Shown: positions 8,289-17,286 of the stretch, one piece after another
How positions within the stretch are numbered: the first letter of the stretch is position 1
Layout of the letters: each line of letters begins with the position of its first letter
Notes under the pieces: model-generated
What the model was told of the DNA's origin: nothing
Databases searched by the model: none
The model's input: the letters and a program-made list of their open reading frames with translations, nothing else
From: Paraburkholderia sp. BL21I4N1
GTDB taxonomy: Bacteria; Pseudomonadota; Gammaproteobacteria; Burkholderiales; Burkholderiaceae
Assembly (NCBI RefSeq): GCF_002973525.1
Contig: NZ_PVEN01000007.1
Coordinates: forward strand, 1-64,000
Length of the DNA: 64,000 nt
Reading direction: 5' to 3'
Position numbers and translations under genes: made by a program

Positions 8289-10277
8289 ATGTTCGGCAAA
8301 CTCTCACTAGACTCGATTCCGTACCACGAGCCCATCATCATGGTCACCGCCGTGATGATCGCGCTCGGCGGTGCGACGGTGCTGGGTCTGATCACCTATT
8401 TCGGCAAGTGGCGCTATCTGTGGACCGAGTGGCTCACGTCGGTCGACCATAAGAAGATTGGCGTGATGTACATCGTGATCGCACTGATCATGCTGTTCCG
8501 CGGCTTCGCGGACGCGATCATGATGCGTCTGCAACAGGCGCTCGCGTATGCGAACCCGGGCTACCTGCCGCCGCATCACTACGACCAGGTGTTCACGGCG
8601 CACGGCGTCATCATGATTTTCTTCATGGCGATGGCGTTCATGATCGGCCTGATGAACATCATCGTGCCGCTGCAGATCGGCGCGCGCGACGTGGCGTTTC
8701 CGTTCATCAACTCGCTGAGCTTCTGGATGACGGCAGTCAGCGCGATCCTGATCAACATCTCGCTGGTGATCGGTGAATTCGCGCAAACGGGCTGGCTGGC
8801 TTATCCGCCACTGTCCGAGCTGCAGTTCAGTCCGGGTGTCGGGGTCGACTATTACCTGTGGAGCTTGCAGCTCTCCGGTATCGGCACCTTGCTGACCGGC
8901 GTGAACTTCTTCGCGACGATCGTGAAGATGCGCGCTCCGGGCATGACCTTCATGAAGATGCCGGTGTTCACGTGGACCGCGCTGTGCACCAACGTGCTGA
9001 TCATGGCGTCGTTCCCGATCCTGACGGTCACGCTCGCGCTGCTGGGTCTGGACCGCTACCTCGGCATGCACTTCTTCACGAACGACGGTGGCGGTAACGC
9101 CATGATGTACCTGAACCTGATCTGGGCATGGGGTCACCCCGAGGTGTACATCCTGATCCTGCCGGCGTTCGGTATTTTCTCGGAAGTCGTGGCAACCTTC
9201 GCCAAGAAGCCGTTGTTCGGCTACAAGACGATGGTGTGGGCGACCTGCGCGATCATGGTGCTTTCGTTCCTCGTCTGGCTGCATCACTTCTTCACGATGG
9301 GTTCGGGCGCCGACGTCAACGCGTTCTTCGGTATCGCCACGATGGTCATTGCGATTCCGACCGGCGTGAAGGTGTTCAACTGGCTGTTCACGATCTACAA
9401 GGGTCGTCTGGAATTCACGCCGCCGATCCTCTGGACCATCGGCTTCATGATTACCTTCACCATCGGCGGCATGACCGGCGTGATGATGGCGATTCCGGGC
9501 GCGGACTTCGTGTTGCATAACAGCCTGTTTCTGATTGCGCACTTCCACAACGTGATTATCGGTGGCGTGCTGTTCGGTTATCTGGCCGGCTTCAACTACT
9601 GGTTCCCGAAGGCTTTCGGCTTCAAGCTGAATGCAAAGCTGGGCAAGGCCTCGTTCTGGTTCTGGCAGATCGGGTTCTGGGTGGCGTTCACGCCGCTGTA
9701 CGTGCTCGGCTTCATGGGCATGACGCGCCGTATCAACCACTACGACAACCCGCTGTGGCATCCGTGGCTGATCCTGGCCGCGGCCGGTGCAGGCCTGATC
9801 GCGATCGGTATCGCGCTCCAGGTGCTGCAGATCGTGGTCAGCATTCGCGACCGCAATCTGCCGCAGAACCGCGACCTCACGGGCGATCCGTGGGACGGCC
9901 ATACGCTGGAATGGGCGATGAGCTCGCCGCCGCCGGCCTATAACTTCGCCATCATTCCGACGGTGCGCAAGCTGGACGCGTTCGCGGACATGAAGGCGGA
10001 CAAGAGTGCGCAAGCCAAGCCGGTGTATCGCGACATTCACATGCCGTCGAACACGTCGGCGGGTCTGATCGCGGCCATGTTCTCGCTGGTGCTCGGCTTT
10101 GCCGGTGTCTGGCACATCTGGTGGCTGGCTATCATCGGTCTGGTCGGCTCGATCGGTACCGTGATCGTCTACAGCTTCCAGAAGAACGAAGGCTATTACA
10201 TCCCGGCGGCTGAAGTCGCGGCGATCGAAGAGAAGCGCTCGGGCGCAGGCGCCCAGCTGGCGATGGAGGTGGATTGA
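8289..10277 (+). CDS. cyoB: Cytochrome bo3 ubiquinol oxidase subunit I
   Basis: 662 residues, the usual CyoB size, with about fifteen transmembrane segments. The heme-copper oxidase core is visible: the CuB and cross-link region WGHPEVYILILPAFG, the histidine pair in VWLHHFFTMGSG, and the heme-ligand stretch NSLFLIAHFHNVIIGG. It catalyses oxygen reduction by ubiquinol and pumps protons. It starts four bases after cyoA and overlaps cyoC by one base. Confidence 0.97.
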   Translation: MFGKLSLDSIPYHEPIIMVTAVMIALGGATVLGLITYFGKWRYLWTEWLTSVDHKKIGVMYIVIALIMLFRGFADAIMMRLQQALAYANPGYLPPHHYDQVFTAHGVIMIFFMAMAFMIGLMNIIVPLQIGARDVAFPFINSLSFWMTAVSAILINISLVIGEFAQTGWLAYPPLSELQFSPGVGVDYYLWSLQLSGIGTLLTGVNFFATIVKMRAPGMTFMKMPVFTWTALCTNVLIMASFPILTVTLALLGLDRYLGMHFFTNDGGGNAMMYLNLIWAWGHPEVYILILPAFGIFSEVVATFAKKPLFGYKTMVWATCAIMVLSFLVWLHHFFTMGSGADVNAFFGIATMVIAIPTGVKVFNWLFTIYKGRLEFTPPILWTIGFMITFTIGGMTGVMMAIPGADFVLHNSLFLIAHFHNVIIGGVLFGYLAGFNYWFPKAFGFKLNAKLGKASFWFWQIGFWVAFTPLYVLGFMGMTRRINHYDNPLWHPWLILAAAGAGLIAIGIALQVLQIVVSIRDRNLPQNRDLTGDPWDGHTLEWAMSSPPPAYNFAIIPTVRKLDAFADMKADKSAQAKPVYRDIHMPSNTSAGLIAAMFSLVLGFAGVWHIWWLAIIGLVGSIGTVIVYSFQKNEGYYIPAAEVAAIEEKRSGAGAQLAMEVD

Positions 10278-10897
10278 TGTCGAGCAATACTATTAGCGCG
10301 GGCGCAGCTGCGGACGCGCATCATCACGACGCGGACCACGTGCCGTCGCATTCGGTGTTCGGTTTCTGGCTGTACCTGATGACCGACTGCATCATCTTCG
10401 CGGCGCTGTTCGCCGTGTTCGCGGTGATGGGTCACCAGTTCGCCGGCGGCCCGACCGCCAAGGATCTGTTCGAGATTCCGGGCGTCGCGCTCGAAACCAC
10501 CATGCTGCTGCTGAGCAGTATCACGTATGGTTTCGCGATGTTGGGCGCGTACAAGAACCGCAAGGGCGTGTTGCTCTTCTGGCTCGGCGTGACGTTCCTG
10601 CTCGGTCTGTCGTTCCTGGTGCTGGAATTGCGCGAGTTTTCGCACCTGATCGCCGAAGGCGCGGGTCCGAGCCGTAGCGCGTTCCTGTCGTCGTTCTTCA
10701 CGTTGGTCGGCACGCACGGTCTGCACGTCACGTTCGGCCTGATCTGGATGGTGGTGCTCGCTATTCAGGTAACGCGACACCGCGACCTGACGGAACGCGA
10801 CATGATTCGCCTGACGTGCCTGAGCCTTTTCTGGCACTTTCTGGACGTCGTGTGGATCGGCGTCTTCACCTTTGTCTATCTTGCGAGCGTGATCTAA
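10277..10897 (+). CDS. cyoC: Cytochrome bo3 ubiquinol oxidase subunit III
   Basis: 206 residues, five hydrophobic helices, with the subunit III pattern LYLMTDCIIFAALFAVF, the glutamate in IPGVALETTMLLLSS, and LVGTHGLHVTFGLIWM. The ATG shares one base with the cyoB stop, and GGAGGTGG lies just upstream. It is the membrane subunit of the bo3 complex that stabilises subunit I. Confidence 0.96.
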   Translation: MSSNTISAGAAADAHHHDADHVPSHSVFGFWLYLMTDCIIFAALFAVFAVMGHQFAGGPTAKDLFEIPGVALETTMLLLSSITYGFAMLGAYKNRKGVLLFWLGVTFLLGLSFLVLELREFSHLIAEGAGPSRSAFLSSFFTLVGTHGLHVTFGLIWMVVLAIQVTRHRDLTERDMIRLTCLSLFWHFLDVVWIGVFTFVYLASVI

Positions 10898-11230
10898 ATG
10901 GACCATAGCCATAACGCACACTCGGGTGAAGGTCACGGCAGCCTCGGCAGCTATACGATCGGTTTCATTCTCTCGGTTGTTCTGACCGTCGCGGCTTTCG
11001 GGCTCGTGATGACGGGCACGCTGTCCGGTGAGAATGCACTGCTCGCGATCGCGGGTCTCGCGTTCGTGCAGATCGTCGTTCACCTGGTGTTCTTCCTGCA
11101 TTTGAATTCGTCGTCGGCGCAGCGTTGGAACGTGATGGCGTTCGCCTTCACGGTGCTGACCGCGGTGATCGTGATCGGCGGCACGTTGTGGGTCATGCAT
11201 AACGTCAGCATGCACATGATGTCCCGCTAA
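10898..11230 (+). CDS. cyoD: Cytochrome bo3 ubiquinol oxidase subunit IV
   Basis: 110 residues with three transmembrane helices and a His-rich N-terminus (HSHNAHSGEGH), the standard form of CyoD. It begins on the base after the cyoC stop codon and is the last gene of the operon. Its motif VQIVVHLVFFLHLNS is characteristic of the family. A strong terminator follows 23 bases later. No cyoE (heme O synthase) gene follows, so heme O synthesis must be encoded elsewhere. Confidence 0.95.
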   Translation: MDHSHNAHSGEGHGSLGSYTIGFILSVVLTVAAFGLVMTGTLSGENALLAIAGLAFVQIVVHLVFFLHLNSSSAQRWNVMAFAFTVLTAVIVIGGTLWVMHNVSMHMMSR

Positions 11231-11253
11231 GCGGAAAACGCCGCTGGTTGTTG

Positions 11254-11291
11254 AAAAGCCCCGCAAGATGAAAGTCTTGCGGGGCTTTTAC
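11254..11291 (+). terminator. Terminator of cyoABCD
   Basis: A perfect 15-bp stem, AAAAGCCCCGCAAGA / TCTTGCGGGGCTTTT, with a six-base loop, followed by ACTTTTTG. The A-tract on the other side means it can also end transcription from the converging kpsC gene. Confidence 0.92.
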
Positions 11292-11338
11292 TTTTTGTTC
11301 GCCGTGATGCGGTTGAAGAGCCGCGGCTAATTCACGTT

Positions 11339-13225
11339 CTATTGCGCGCGATTCCACCGCCGCTGCTGGACACGCCATGCCGCGTGGCGGATTCCGTTGC
11401 GCGTCCAACGAATTGCCTTGAGTAGCGGACGCATGCGGTTGCCGCGCACTTTGTCGAGCGGGCGGGCGGCGTGTGGCGCCAGTTGTTCCACCACGGCTTC
11501 CGGCGTGGTGAAGAGACGCGTCTGCCAGTCCCAGTAGAGCGGATAGCGCAGCAGCGCGCCCGCGCACAGCATGTCGAGTGTCAATGTGCGATGCCGCCAT
11601 GGCAGCGGCGCGAGGGCGTCGTGAGTCAATCCCCAGCCGGCGTAGAACGGCAGACCGTAGGTGAAGACCGCTTTGCCGCGCAATAGCGCGTCGAAACCGG
11701 CCAGCGACGATAGCGTGTGAACTTCATCCGCCACGTCGACGAGCGACAGCAGATCGCTTTCCGTGTCGACGACGTCCGCGAGTCGTTGCACGTCGACGAG
11801 TCCCTGGCGATTGCCCGACAGCACGTCGGGGTGCGGTTTGTAGACCACGAACGCGTCGGGACGTAGCCGGCGCACCTCGCGCAGCAACGCGTCGGCCGTG
11901 CCGATCGCGCGCGTGCCGAGGCGGATCGACGCGTCGTCGGCCACCTGGCCGGGCACTAGCACAATCTGTTTGCCCGCCGGCGCGGTCCACGCGGGCCGCC
12001 GACGGCCGAGGTTGTACTTGGTGACACCGAGTTTCACTACCTTCTCGCGCAAGGCTGCCGCGCGCGCCAATTCGGCCTCGGTGAACGTGGTTTCGTTCAG
12101 CAGCACGCTGAGGTCGCTGGGCTGGCTCGCGTCGAAATAGAGGCCGCGACGGTCGATCACCTGGCTGCGCGGAGCGATCATGTCGGAGCCGAGTCCCGTC
12201 GAATGAAAGAAGCCGTCTTCAATGCGAACGCGCTGAACTTCGGGCGCGAGACCTGCCGCGCTGCGAGCGCCCCACAGTACCGCGCATTCGTTGGTCCGCA
12301 CCGATTGCGGCGTGTGCGTCCAGCGCAAAGCGGCGCCGCCGGCGCCGATATAGGGCGTCGCGAACGGTCGCTTCCACCACTGGAAGCGAAGGCCCACCAC
12401 ATTCCGCAAATCGGCGAAACGCTGTTGCACGGCGTGCTGCAATTCGATGCTGTCGAGCAGATCGTCGAGCGTGCCGGGCTTGTGCGTGGCGGGGTTCAGG
12501 TAGCGGGTGAAGCGCAGGAAGACTACGTCGAATAGCGCGGTGAGCGTTGGGCGGGCGGTGCGTTGCGGGAAGCGCAGGTCGTCGTCGGTGAGGCCCCAGC
12601 CTGCGTAATACGGCGCGCCGAACGTATGAACCTGAACGCCCGCGAGCAGCGCGTGCATGCCTTCCGACGCGCCGAGCGTATAGACATGGTCGACATGCGT
12701 CAGCGCGGCGCACAACGATTCTTGTTCGGCCACGCGTTGAATGCCGGGCGGCAACATGTCCGTCGATGCCGACAGCCAGCGCCCACTGCCTTGATCGTCC
12801 GATTGCGCGAGCCAGAATTCGGCGTGCGGATGTTTCGCGCGTGCGGTTTGCAACATACGCGCGAATGCCTGCGATGAGTTGCGTATCGCGACTGCGCCGA
12901 GGCCGTTCGAGCGCGCGCGCTCGTCGATGAGCATCACGCGGGTTGTGCGGCTGGTTTCGAGTAGCGCGGCGGGGCAGTTGTTGTGCGCGCGGCGTACGGT
13001 CGACGCATGGCTGCGTGCGAAGCGTTGCATCAGGAGTCTGACGGCTGACTCGCTGTTCTGTTCGTCTTCTTCCTTGCAACGGCTTAGCGCGGAATTCAAT
13101 ACATCAGCAACCGTTTCGGCGCGCGTATCGCGCAGCGGTGCGACGAACCACGACAATAACGGTGTGCCCGACGGCCCGCGCGACCAGACGGGGCCGGGCC
13201 AAATGGCATCGACTCGTTGCTTCAT
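11339..13225 (-). CDS. kpsC: Capsule Kdo-transferase KpsC (WcbA-like)
   Basis: About 628 residues with two copies of the same fold. Each half ends in a matching motif: FGAPYYAGWGLTDDDLRFPQR near residue 200 and YGLPFYAGWGLTHDALAPLP near residue 540, each preceded by a 'VYTLGASEGMHALL' or 'VHTLSSLAGFDALL' run. This duplication is typical of KpsC, which adds beta-linked Kdo residues alternately to the lysophosphatidylglycerol acceptor of group 2 capsules. The second half also holds FVVYKPHPDV, a nucleotide-sugar binding signature. It begins on the base after the stop of the upstream glycosyltransferase (TAGATG), so the two are cotranscribed. In B. pseudomallei the same place is held by wcbA. 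Confidence 0.88.
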   Translation of the reverse strand: MKQRVDAIWPGPVWSRGPSGTPLLSWFVAPLRDTRAETVADVLNSALSRCKEEDEQNSESAVRLLMQRFARSHASTVRRAHNNCPAALLETSRTTRVMLIDERARSNGLGAVAIRNSSQAFARMLQTARAKHPHAEFWLAQSDDQGSGRWLSASTDMLPPGIQRVAEQESLCAALTHVDHVYTLGASEGMHALLAGVQVHTFGAPYYAGWGLTDDDLRFPQRTARPTLTALFDVVFLRFTRYLNPATHKPGTLDDLLDSIELQHAVQQRFADLRNVVGLRFQWWKRPFATPYIGAGGAALRWTHTPQSVRTNECAVLWGARSAAGLAPEVQRVRIEDGFFHSTGLGSDMIAPRSQVIDRRGLYFDASQPSDLSVLLNETTFTEAELARAAALREKVVKLGVTKYNLGRRRPAWTAPAGKQIVLVPGQVADDASIRLGTRAIGTADALLREVRRLRPDAFVVYKPHPDVLSGNRQGLVDVQRLADVVDTESDLLSLVDVADEVHTLSSLAGFDALLRGKAVFTYGLPFYAGWGLTHDALAPLPWRHRTLTLDMLCAGALLRYPLYWDWQTRLFTTPEAVVEQLAPHAARPLDKVRGNRMRPLLKAIRWTRNGIRHAAWRVQQRRWNRAQ

Positions 13226-14374
13226 CTAGCGCAGCGTCTCGAGAAAGCCGTCGACGTGTTCGAAATGCTCTGCCCACGTGGGCTCGCGAAAGTTCTCGAT
13301 ACGTTTCAATTGAGCATCACGTTCGGGACTATTTGCGCGAGAGTAAGCCTGAATACGAACAAGCCAACCCGGACCGTCCAGCGGGTCGAGGTACTCGGGA
13401 ATGTGGTCGGCGATTTCGTGGAATACATCCAGATCGCTCGCCAGTACCGGTACTTTGAGCGCGAGTGCTTCGGCGAGCGGCATGCCATAGCCTTCGACAA
13501 AGGACGGAAACAACAGCGCCTGAGCGTGTTGCAAATAGGCGTGCAGTTGTTCGTCGGAGCAGTGCGATTCTTCTATCACGACGCCTTTCAGACTATGGCA
13601 GCGCTCCAGCATATCGACGACGTTCTCGCATTCCCAACCACGCCGGCCGATCACGACGAGTTTCGGTGCGGCCGCGCCGAGCTGTTCGACGAGACGGCGC
13701 CATACGTGCAGGATGAACCAGTGGTTCTTGCGCGGTTCGATCGTGCCGAGCATCACGAAGTAAGGTGTGGGCAGCGGACGGGGTGCAAGAGGTCGTTGCG
13801 TGACGCCGGAGGCCAGACGTGCGACGACGCAGGGCGGTTGTTCGAGGCCGGCGTGTTGCGCTTGGGCCGTGAGCGAGTCGAGCGTGGCCTGCGAATTCAT
13901 GATCAGTCCGCTTGCCCGTTTTAATGCTGTATGCATACGGCGACGATGAATCGAATCGACGCCAGGGCGGCAATATTCTGCGTGCGTCAACGGAATTAAA
14001 TCGTGAACCATGAATACGGAGCGAATCTGGCGCCGTGCCATTGCGTCGTAATAACGGCTGAATTCCATGCCGTTGTGACTGGTGTGCAACAGGATTCCGG
14101 TAAGCCGTGTTTCTCGCAGGCGATTTAGACAGGCGCGCGCGATTAGCGCGCGGATTGCATTGCGATTTCGAATGGACGAGAGAAGCCATGCAAACGTTTG
14201 CTGTGAATCGTGCTCGCTGAGCACGGTGGAAAAGCCGCGCTCGCTGAGAATAGCACGCGCCTTTGCGCCGTATTTTTCAATGTAGGCAAGACCAACGCGA
14301 TCTACGCCGGTGGGCAAAAGCCCGTCGAATAAGCGTGTGAGAAGACGTGTGACGTCGAGAAAGAGGGTTGACAC
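13226..14374 (-). CDS. GT4 family glycosyltransferase (WcbB position)
   Basis: 382 residues with a GTG start. It is a retaining GT-B enzyme: FVMLGTIEPRKNHWFILHVW carries the nucleotide-binding loop, and EGYGMPLAEALALKVPVLASD carries the paired glutamates (E-x7-E) that hold the donor sugar nucleotide. It precedes kpsC with no gap. The gene order (GT then KpsC, divergent from the export lipoprotein) matches wcbB-wcbA-wcbC of the B. pseudomallei capsule. The transferred sugar cannot be read from the sequence. Confidence 0.83.
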   Translation of the reverse strand: MSTLFLDVTRLLTRLFDGLLPTGVDRVGLAYIEKYGAKARAILSERGFSTVLSEHDSQQTFAWLLSSIRNRNAIRALIARACLNRLRETRLTGILLHTSHNGMEFSRYYDAMARRQIRSVFMVHDLIPLTHAEYCRPGVDSIHRRRMHTALKRASGLIMNSQATLDSLTAQAQHAGLEQPPCVVARLASGVTQRPLAPRPLPTPYFVMLGTIEPRKNHWFILHVWRRLVEQLGAAAPKLVVIGRRGWECENVVDMLERCHSLKGVVIEESHCSDEQLHAYLQHAQALLFPSFVEGYGMPLAEALALKVPVLASDLDVFHEIADHIPEYLDPLDGPGWLVRIQAYSRANSPERDAQLKRIENFREPTWAEHFEHVDGFLETLR

Positions 14375-14534
14375 GAGAGCGTAGTGCGGTTTTGGCGGTT
14401 TTGTTAACTGGCGCGCAGAACTTTTTTTGTGTTTCTGCTAATGATTTTTCTCGACAATGCGCCATTCTACCCGAGTGCATGAGACAATCCGCGCCGATGT
14501 TTTACTTACTAACTCTTGCCAACTGTTGCAATAA
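14375..14534. promoter_or_regulatory. Divergent promoter region of the capsule locus
   Basis: 160 AT-richer bases lie between two divergent capsule transcription units (glycosyltransferase-kpsC to the left, export lipoprotein to the right). Both promoters must lie here or nearby. No exact ops/JUMPstart element (GGCGGTAG) was found; the nearest run is GGCGGTTTTG at about 14393. Confidence 0.5.
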
Positions 14535-15701
14535 ATGTCGCGTCTGTCTAGCCGTATGGTTTTTGCCGCAGTCGCCTTTGGGGCGATCTCGCTGAGTGGT
14601 TGCTCGAGTATTCCGACTTCCGGGCCCAGTACTTCACAGATTAACAATGCCGGCGCTGCCGCCAATCCGGCGGGGATCCAGATTGTCGATGTGACGGATG
14701 AGGTCGCGGGCAAGCTCTTTGCGGAGCGCAGTATTGGCGATTTCTCGGCTACGTTGGGTAATAGCACAACGTTTCAGCAACAGCTTGGCGTGGGCGACAC
14801 GATCGAAGTGTCGATCTGGGAGGCGCCGCCCGCCACGCTGTTCGGCGCTGCGCAAATCGATTCGAAGGGCGGCACGACCAATGCGCGTGTAACGGTTCTG
14901 CCCGATCAGACAATCGATGGAGACGGCAAAATCAATGTGCCTTTCGCCGGCGAATTGAGAGCCGTGGGGCGTACGCCGACGCAATTGCAGCGTGATATCA
15001 CGGCACGCTTGAAGAACATCGCGCACGATCCGCAGGTACTGGTGAAGCTCTCGCGCAACGCGACCTCGTACGTCACGGTGGTGGGCGACGTGGCGAGCAG
15101 CAACCGGATGCCGCTAAGCGCGCGCGGCGAGCGTCTGCTCGATGCGTTGGCGGCTGCCGGCGGCGTCAAGCAGCCGGTCGACAAGATCACGCTGCAGGTC
15201 ACGCGCGGCGACATCGTGGCGTCGCTGCCGCTCGAGACGGTGATTCGCGATCCGCGCCAGAACGTGCCGTTGCATGCGGGCGACGTAGTGACGGCGCTGT
15301 TTCAGCCGTTCAGTTTTACGTCGCTCGGCGCGACCGGCAAGAATCAGGAAATCAATTTCGAAGCGCAAGGTATTACGCTGGCGCAGGCCTTGGCTCGCGC
15401 GGGTGGGTTGGAAGATTCACGCTCCGATGCGCAGGGCGTGTTTATTTTCCGACTCGAAGACGCGAAGGCGTTGCCGTGGCCGAATACGCCCGTGCGTACT
15501 ACCGCGGACGGCAAAGTGCCGGTGGTGTATCGCGTGAATCTGCGTGACCCGAACTCGTTCTTCGTCGCGCAGAGCTTCATGATGGATAACAAGGATCTGC
15601 TGTATGTGTCGAATGCGCCGATCGCCGAGGTGCAGAAGTTCTTGAATGTGGTGTTCTCGGTGGCGTATCCGGTGATTACGGGGGTTCAGACGTTTAAGTA
15701 G
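14535..15701 (+). CDS. wcbC: Capsule export outer-membrane lipoprotein (Wza/KpsD family, WcbC-like)
   Basis: 388 residues. The lipobox is LSGC at about residues 20-23, so the mature protein is a lipoprotein. A Poly_export domain follows (LGVGDTIEVSIWEAPPATLF, then TVLPDQTIDGDGKINVPFAGEL), then SLBB-type beta-grasp repeats (YVTVVGDVASSNRMPLSARGERLLDAL and a second near residue 270). It forms the channel through periplasm and outer membrane that receives polymer from KpsMTE. It is far shorter than E. coli KpsD and closer to Wza in size. No good Shine-Dalgarno precedes the ATG. It opens the rightward capsule transcript. Confidence 0.87.
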   Translation: MSRLSSRMVFAAVAFGAISLSGCSSIPTSGPSTSQINNAGAAANPAGIQIVDVTDEVAGKLFAERSIGDFSATLGNSTTFQQQLGVGDTIEVSIWEAPPATLFGAAQIDSKGGTTNARVTVLPDQTIDGDGKINVPFAGELRAVGRTPTQLQRDITARLKNIAHDPQVLVKLSRNATSYVTVVGDVASSNRMPLSARGERLLDALAAAGGVKQPVDKITLQVTRGDIVASLPLETVIRDPRQNVPLHAGDVVTALFQPFSFTSLGATGKNQEINFEAQGITLAQALARAGGLEDSRSDAQGVFIFRLEDAKALPWPNTPVRTTADGKVPVVYRVNLRDPNSFFVAQSFMMDNKDLLYVSNAPIAEVQKFLNVVFSVAYPVITGVQTFK

Positions 15702-15871
15702 GGCGGCGCCGAAGTTTTTCATTTTCAGGCGACGCAGTCATTGCAGCCGTTGCGCAATTCATACAGGGATGCCATGTGTAGCGGGTTCTTAGGCTTCGGC
15801 CTGTCAGCGTTTGCGAATTCGCAATTGCCATGCCATCGAGTTTGCGCGAGTCGGATTCTGCGGAGCGTGCG

Positions 15872-17218
15872 GTGAGCATTACTTCTTATGCTCAAAACTT
15901 TGAAGACGTCATGCTGTGGCGTGCGCTCGGACATATCGAGCCAGGTCGATATGTCGATATCGGCGCCCAGGATCCGATCGTCGATTCCGTTTCACTCGCA
16001 TTCCATGAGCGCGGGTGGCGTGGGGTGCACGTCGAACCGACACCGCATTACGCACAGTTGCTGAGAGAGCAGCGAGTTGGCGACGTGGTGATCCAGGCTG
16101 CAGTTGGAGAGAACTCGTCCGTGCTGCGTTTCTTCGAGATTCCTGGTACGGGGATATCGACAGCGGACGCCGCGATAGCGGAACAACATCGTCAACGGGG
16201 TTTCGATATTCACGAAATCACTGTGCCGTGCATTGCGCTCTCGGCTGTTTTTGAGGCCGCTGGCGAAGGGGAGATTCATTGGCTGAAGATCGATGTGGAG
16301 GGTTTTGAGCGCCACGTGCTTTCCGGGTGGGGCGCGTCGTCGGTTCGACCGTGGATCGTGGTGGTGGAAAGTACGCTTCCGCTGACGCAAATCGAGGATT
16401 ACGGCGATTGGGAGTCGATCCTCATTGGTTACGGTTACAGCTTCGCGTATTTCGATGGATTGAATCGGTATTACGTTGCGACAGCTCACGCTGAACTCAA
16501 GGCTGCATTTCGTTCGCCCCCCAATGTATTCGACCGGTTTCTATTAAGCGGGACCTCTAGCTCGCCATTTCATAGTTTGATCGAGGCGCGGTACAACGAG
16601 CGTTGTGTTCAGGCGAGTGCTGAGGCGGATCTCAAGGTCGCGGACGCAAATCGTAACGTCGAGCAACTGATCGCCCAGATCGCTGCCCTCGAGCACGCGA
16701 GAAATGAGGCTGAGCACAATGCCGAGTCGCGGATGCAATTGTTGTCGCAACAGGCGGACATGTTTCGACAGGAAGCAGAGGCGCGCCGGAACGAGTTGGC
16801 GCAAAGAGATCAGTTTTTTGCCGAGCAACTGCGCGCAAACCAGGCCGGCTGCGAGGAGCTATTTACCGCTTATGCGCAAACATCTGAGAATGAGCGGGCT
16901 CGTTTGGAGTCGACAATTCTGGGCGCCATAGGCGAGCTGGCCGCGCGTGACGAAGAACTTGCTAATCATCTGTCTGCCTTGCGCGAGCAGAGCGATAGAG
17001 AGTCCGCAATGCTTGCGCACATAGACTCGCTGCAACGTTCACGTGAAGCGTTCGAGGGTGAGGTGACTGAGTCCGCTCTGGCGCGCAGCGAAGATATCGA
17101 CAATCTGCAGCACAAATTGGCGGCGACTCAGGACGAGCTGGCAAGTATTCGGACTGCCTGGTCGTGGGTCGCGACCTCTCCGTTCAGAAGAATTTTTGGG
17201 CGACGCCAATCTCGTTAG
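15872..17218 (+). CDS. FkbM-family methyltransferase with coiled-coil tail
   Basis: About 448 residues. The first 220 form an FkbM SAM-dependent methyltransferase: SYAQNFEDVMLWRAL, motif I YVDIGAQDP, the acidic VHVEPTP loop, and LKIDVEGFERHVLSGW. Residues about 250-430 are Gln/Glu/Ala-rich with long heptad stretches (NVEQLIAQIAALEHARNEAE and onward), predicting a long coiled coil, and the protein ends in SPFRRIFGRR. Such fusions occur in capsule and O-antigen loci, where the coiled coil may measure or tether the chain-end-modifying enzyme; that role is inference. The GTG at 15872 has GGAG six bases upstream; an ATG at 15830 would add 14 residues. Confidence 0.82.
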   Translation: MSITSYAQNFEDVMLWRALGHIEPGRYVDIGAQDPIVDSVSLAFHERGWRGVHVEPTPHYAQLLREQRVGDVVIQAAVGENSSVLRFFEIPGTGISTADAAIAEQHRQRGFDIHEITVPCIALSAVFEAAGEGEIHWLKIDVEGFERHVLSGWGASSVRPWIVVVESTLPLTQIEDYGDWESILIGYGYSFAYFDGLNRYYVATAHAELKAAFRSPPNVFDRFLLSGTSSSPFHSLIEARYNERCVQASAEADLKVADANRNVEQLIAQIAALEHARNEAEHNAESRMQLLSQQADMFRQEAEARRNELAQRDQFFAEQLRANQAGCEELFTAYAQTSENERARLESTILGAIGELAARDEELANHLSALREQSDRESAMLAHIDSLQRSREAFEGEVTESALARSEDIDNLQHKLAATQDELASIRTAWSWVATSPFRRIFGRRQSR

Positions 17219-17286
17219 CCGAACAACGTCGGCATCAGGCGAGAGCAATCAATCAAGAAATTTCGGTGCGTATTCGGAAAGTAAAA

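Noticed and set aside
8307..10115. A 600-codon frame opposite cyoB
   Set aside because: His/Arg/Gln-rich shadow of a membrane protein gene; cyoB is unmistakable on the other strand.
14375..14534. JUMPstart/ops element before the capsule export gene
   Set aside because: The GGCGGTAG core is not present; only a loose GGCGGTTT run occurs.
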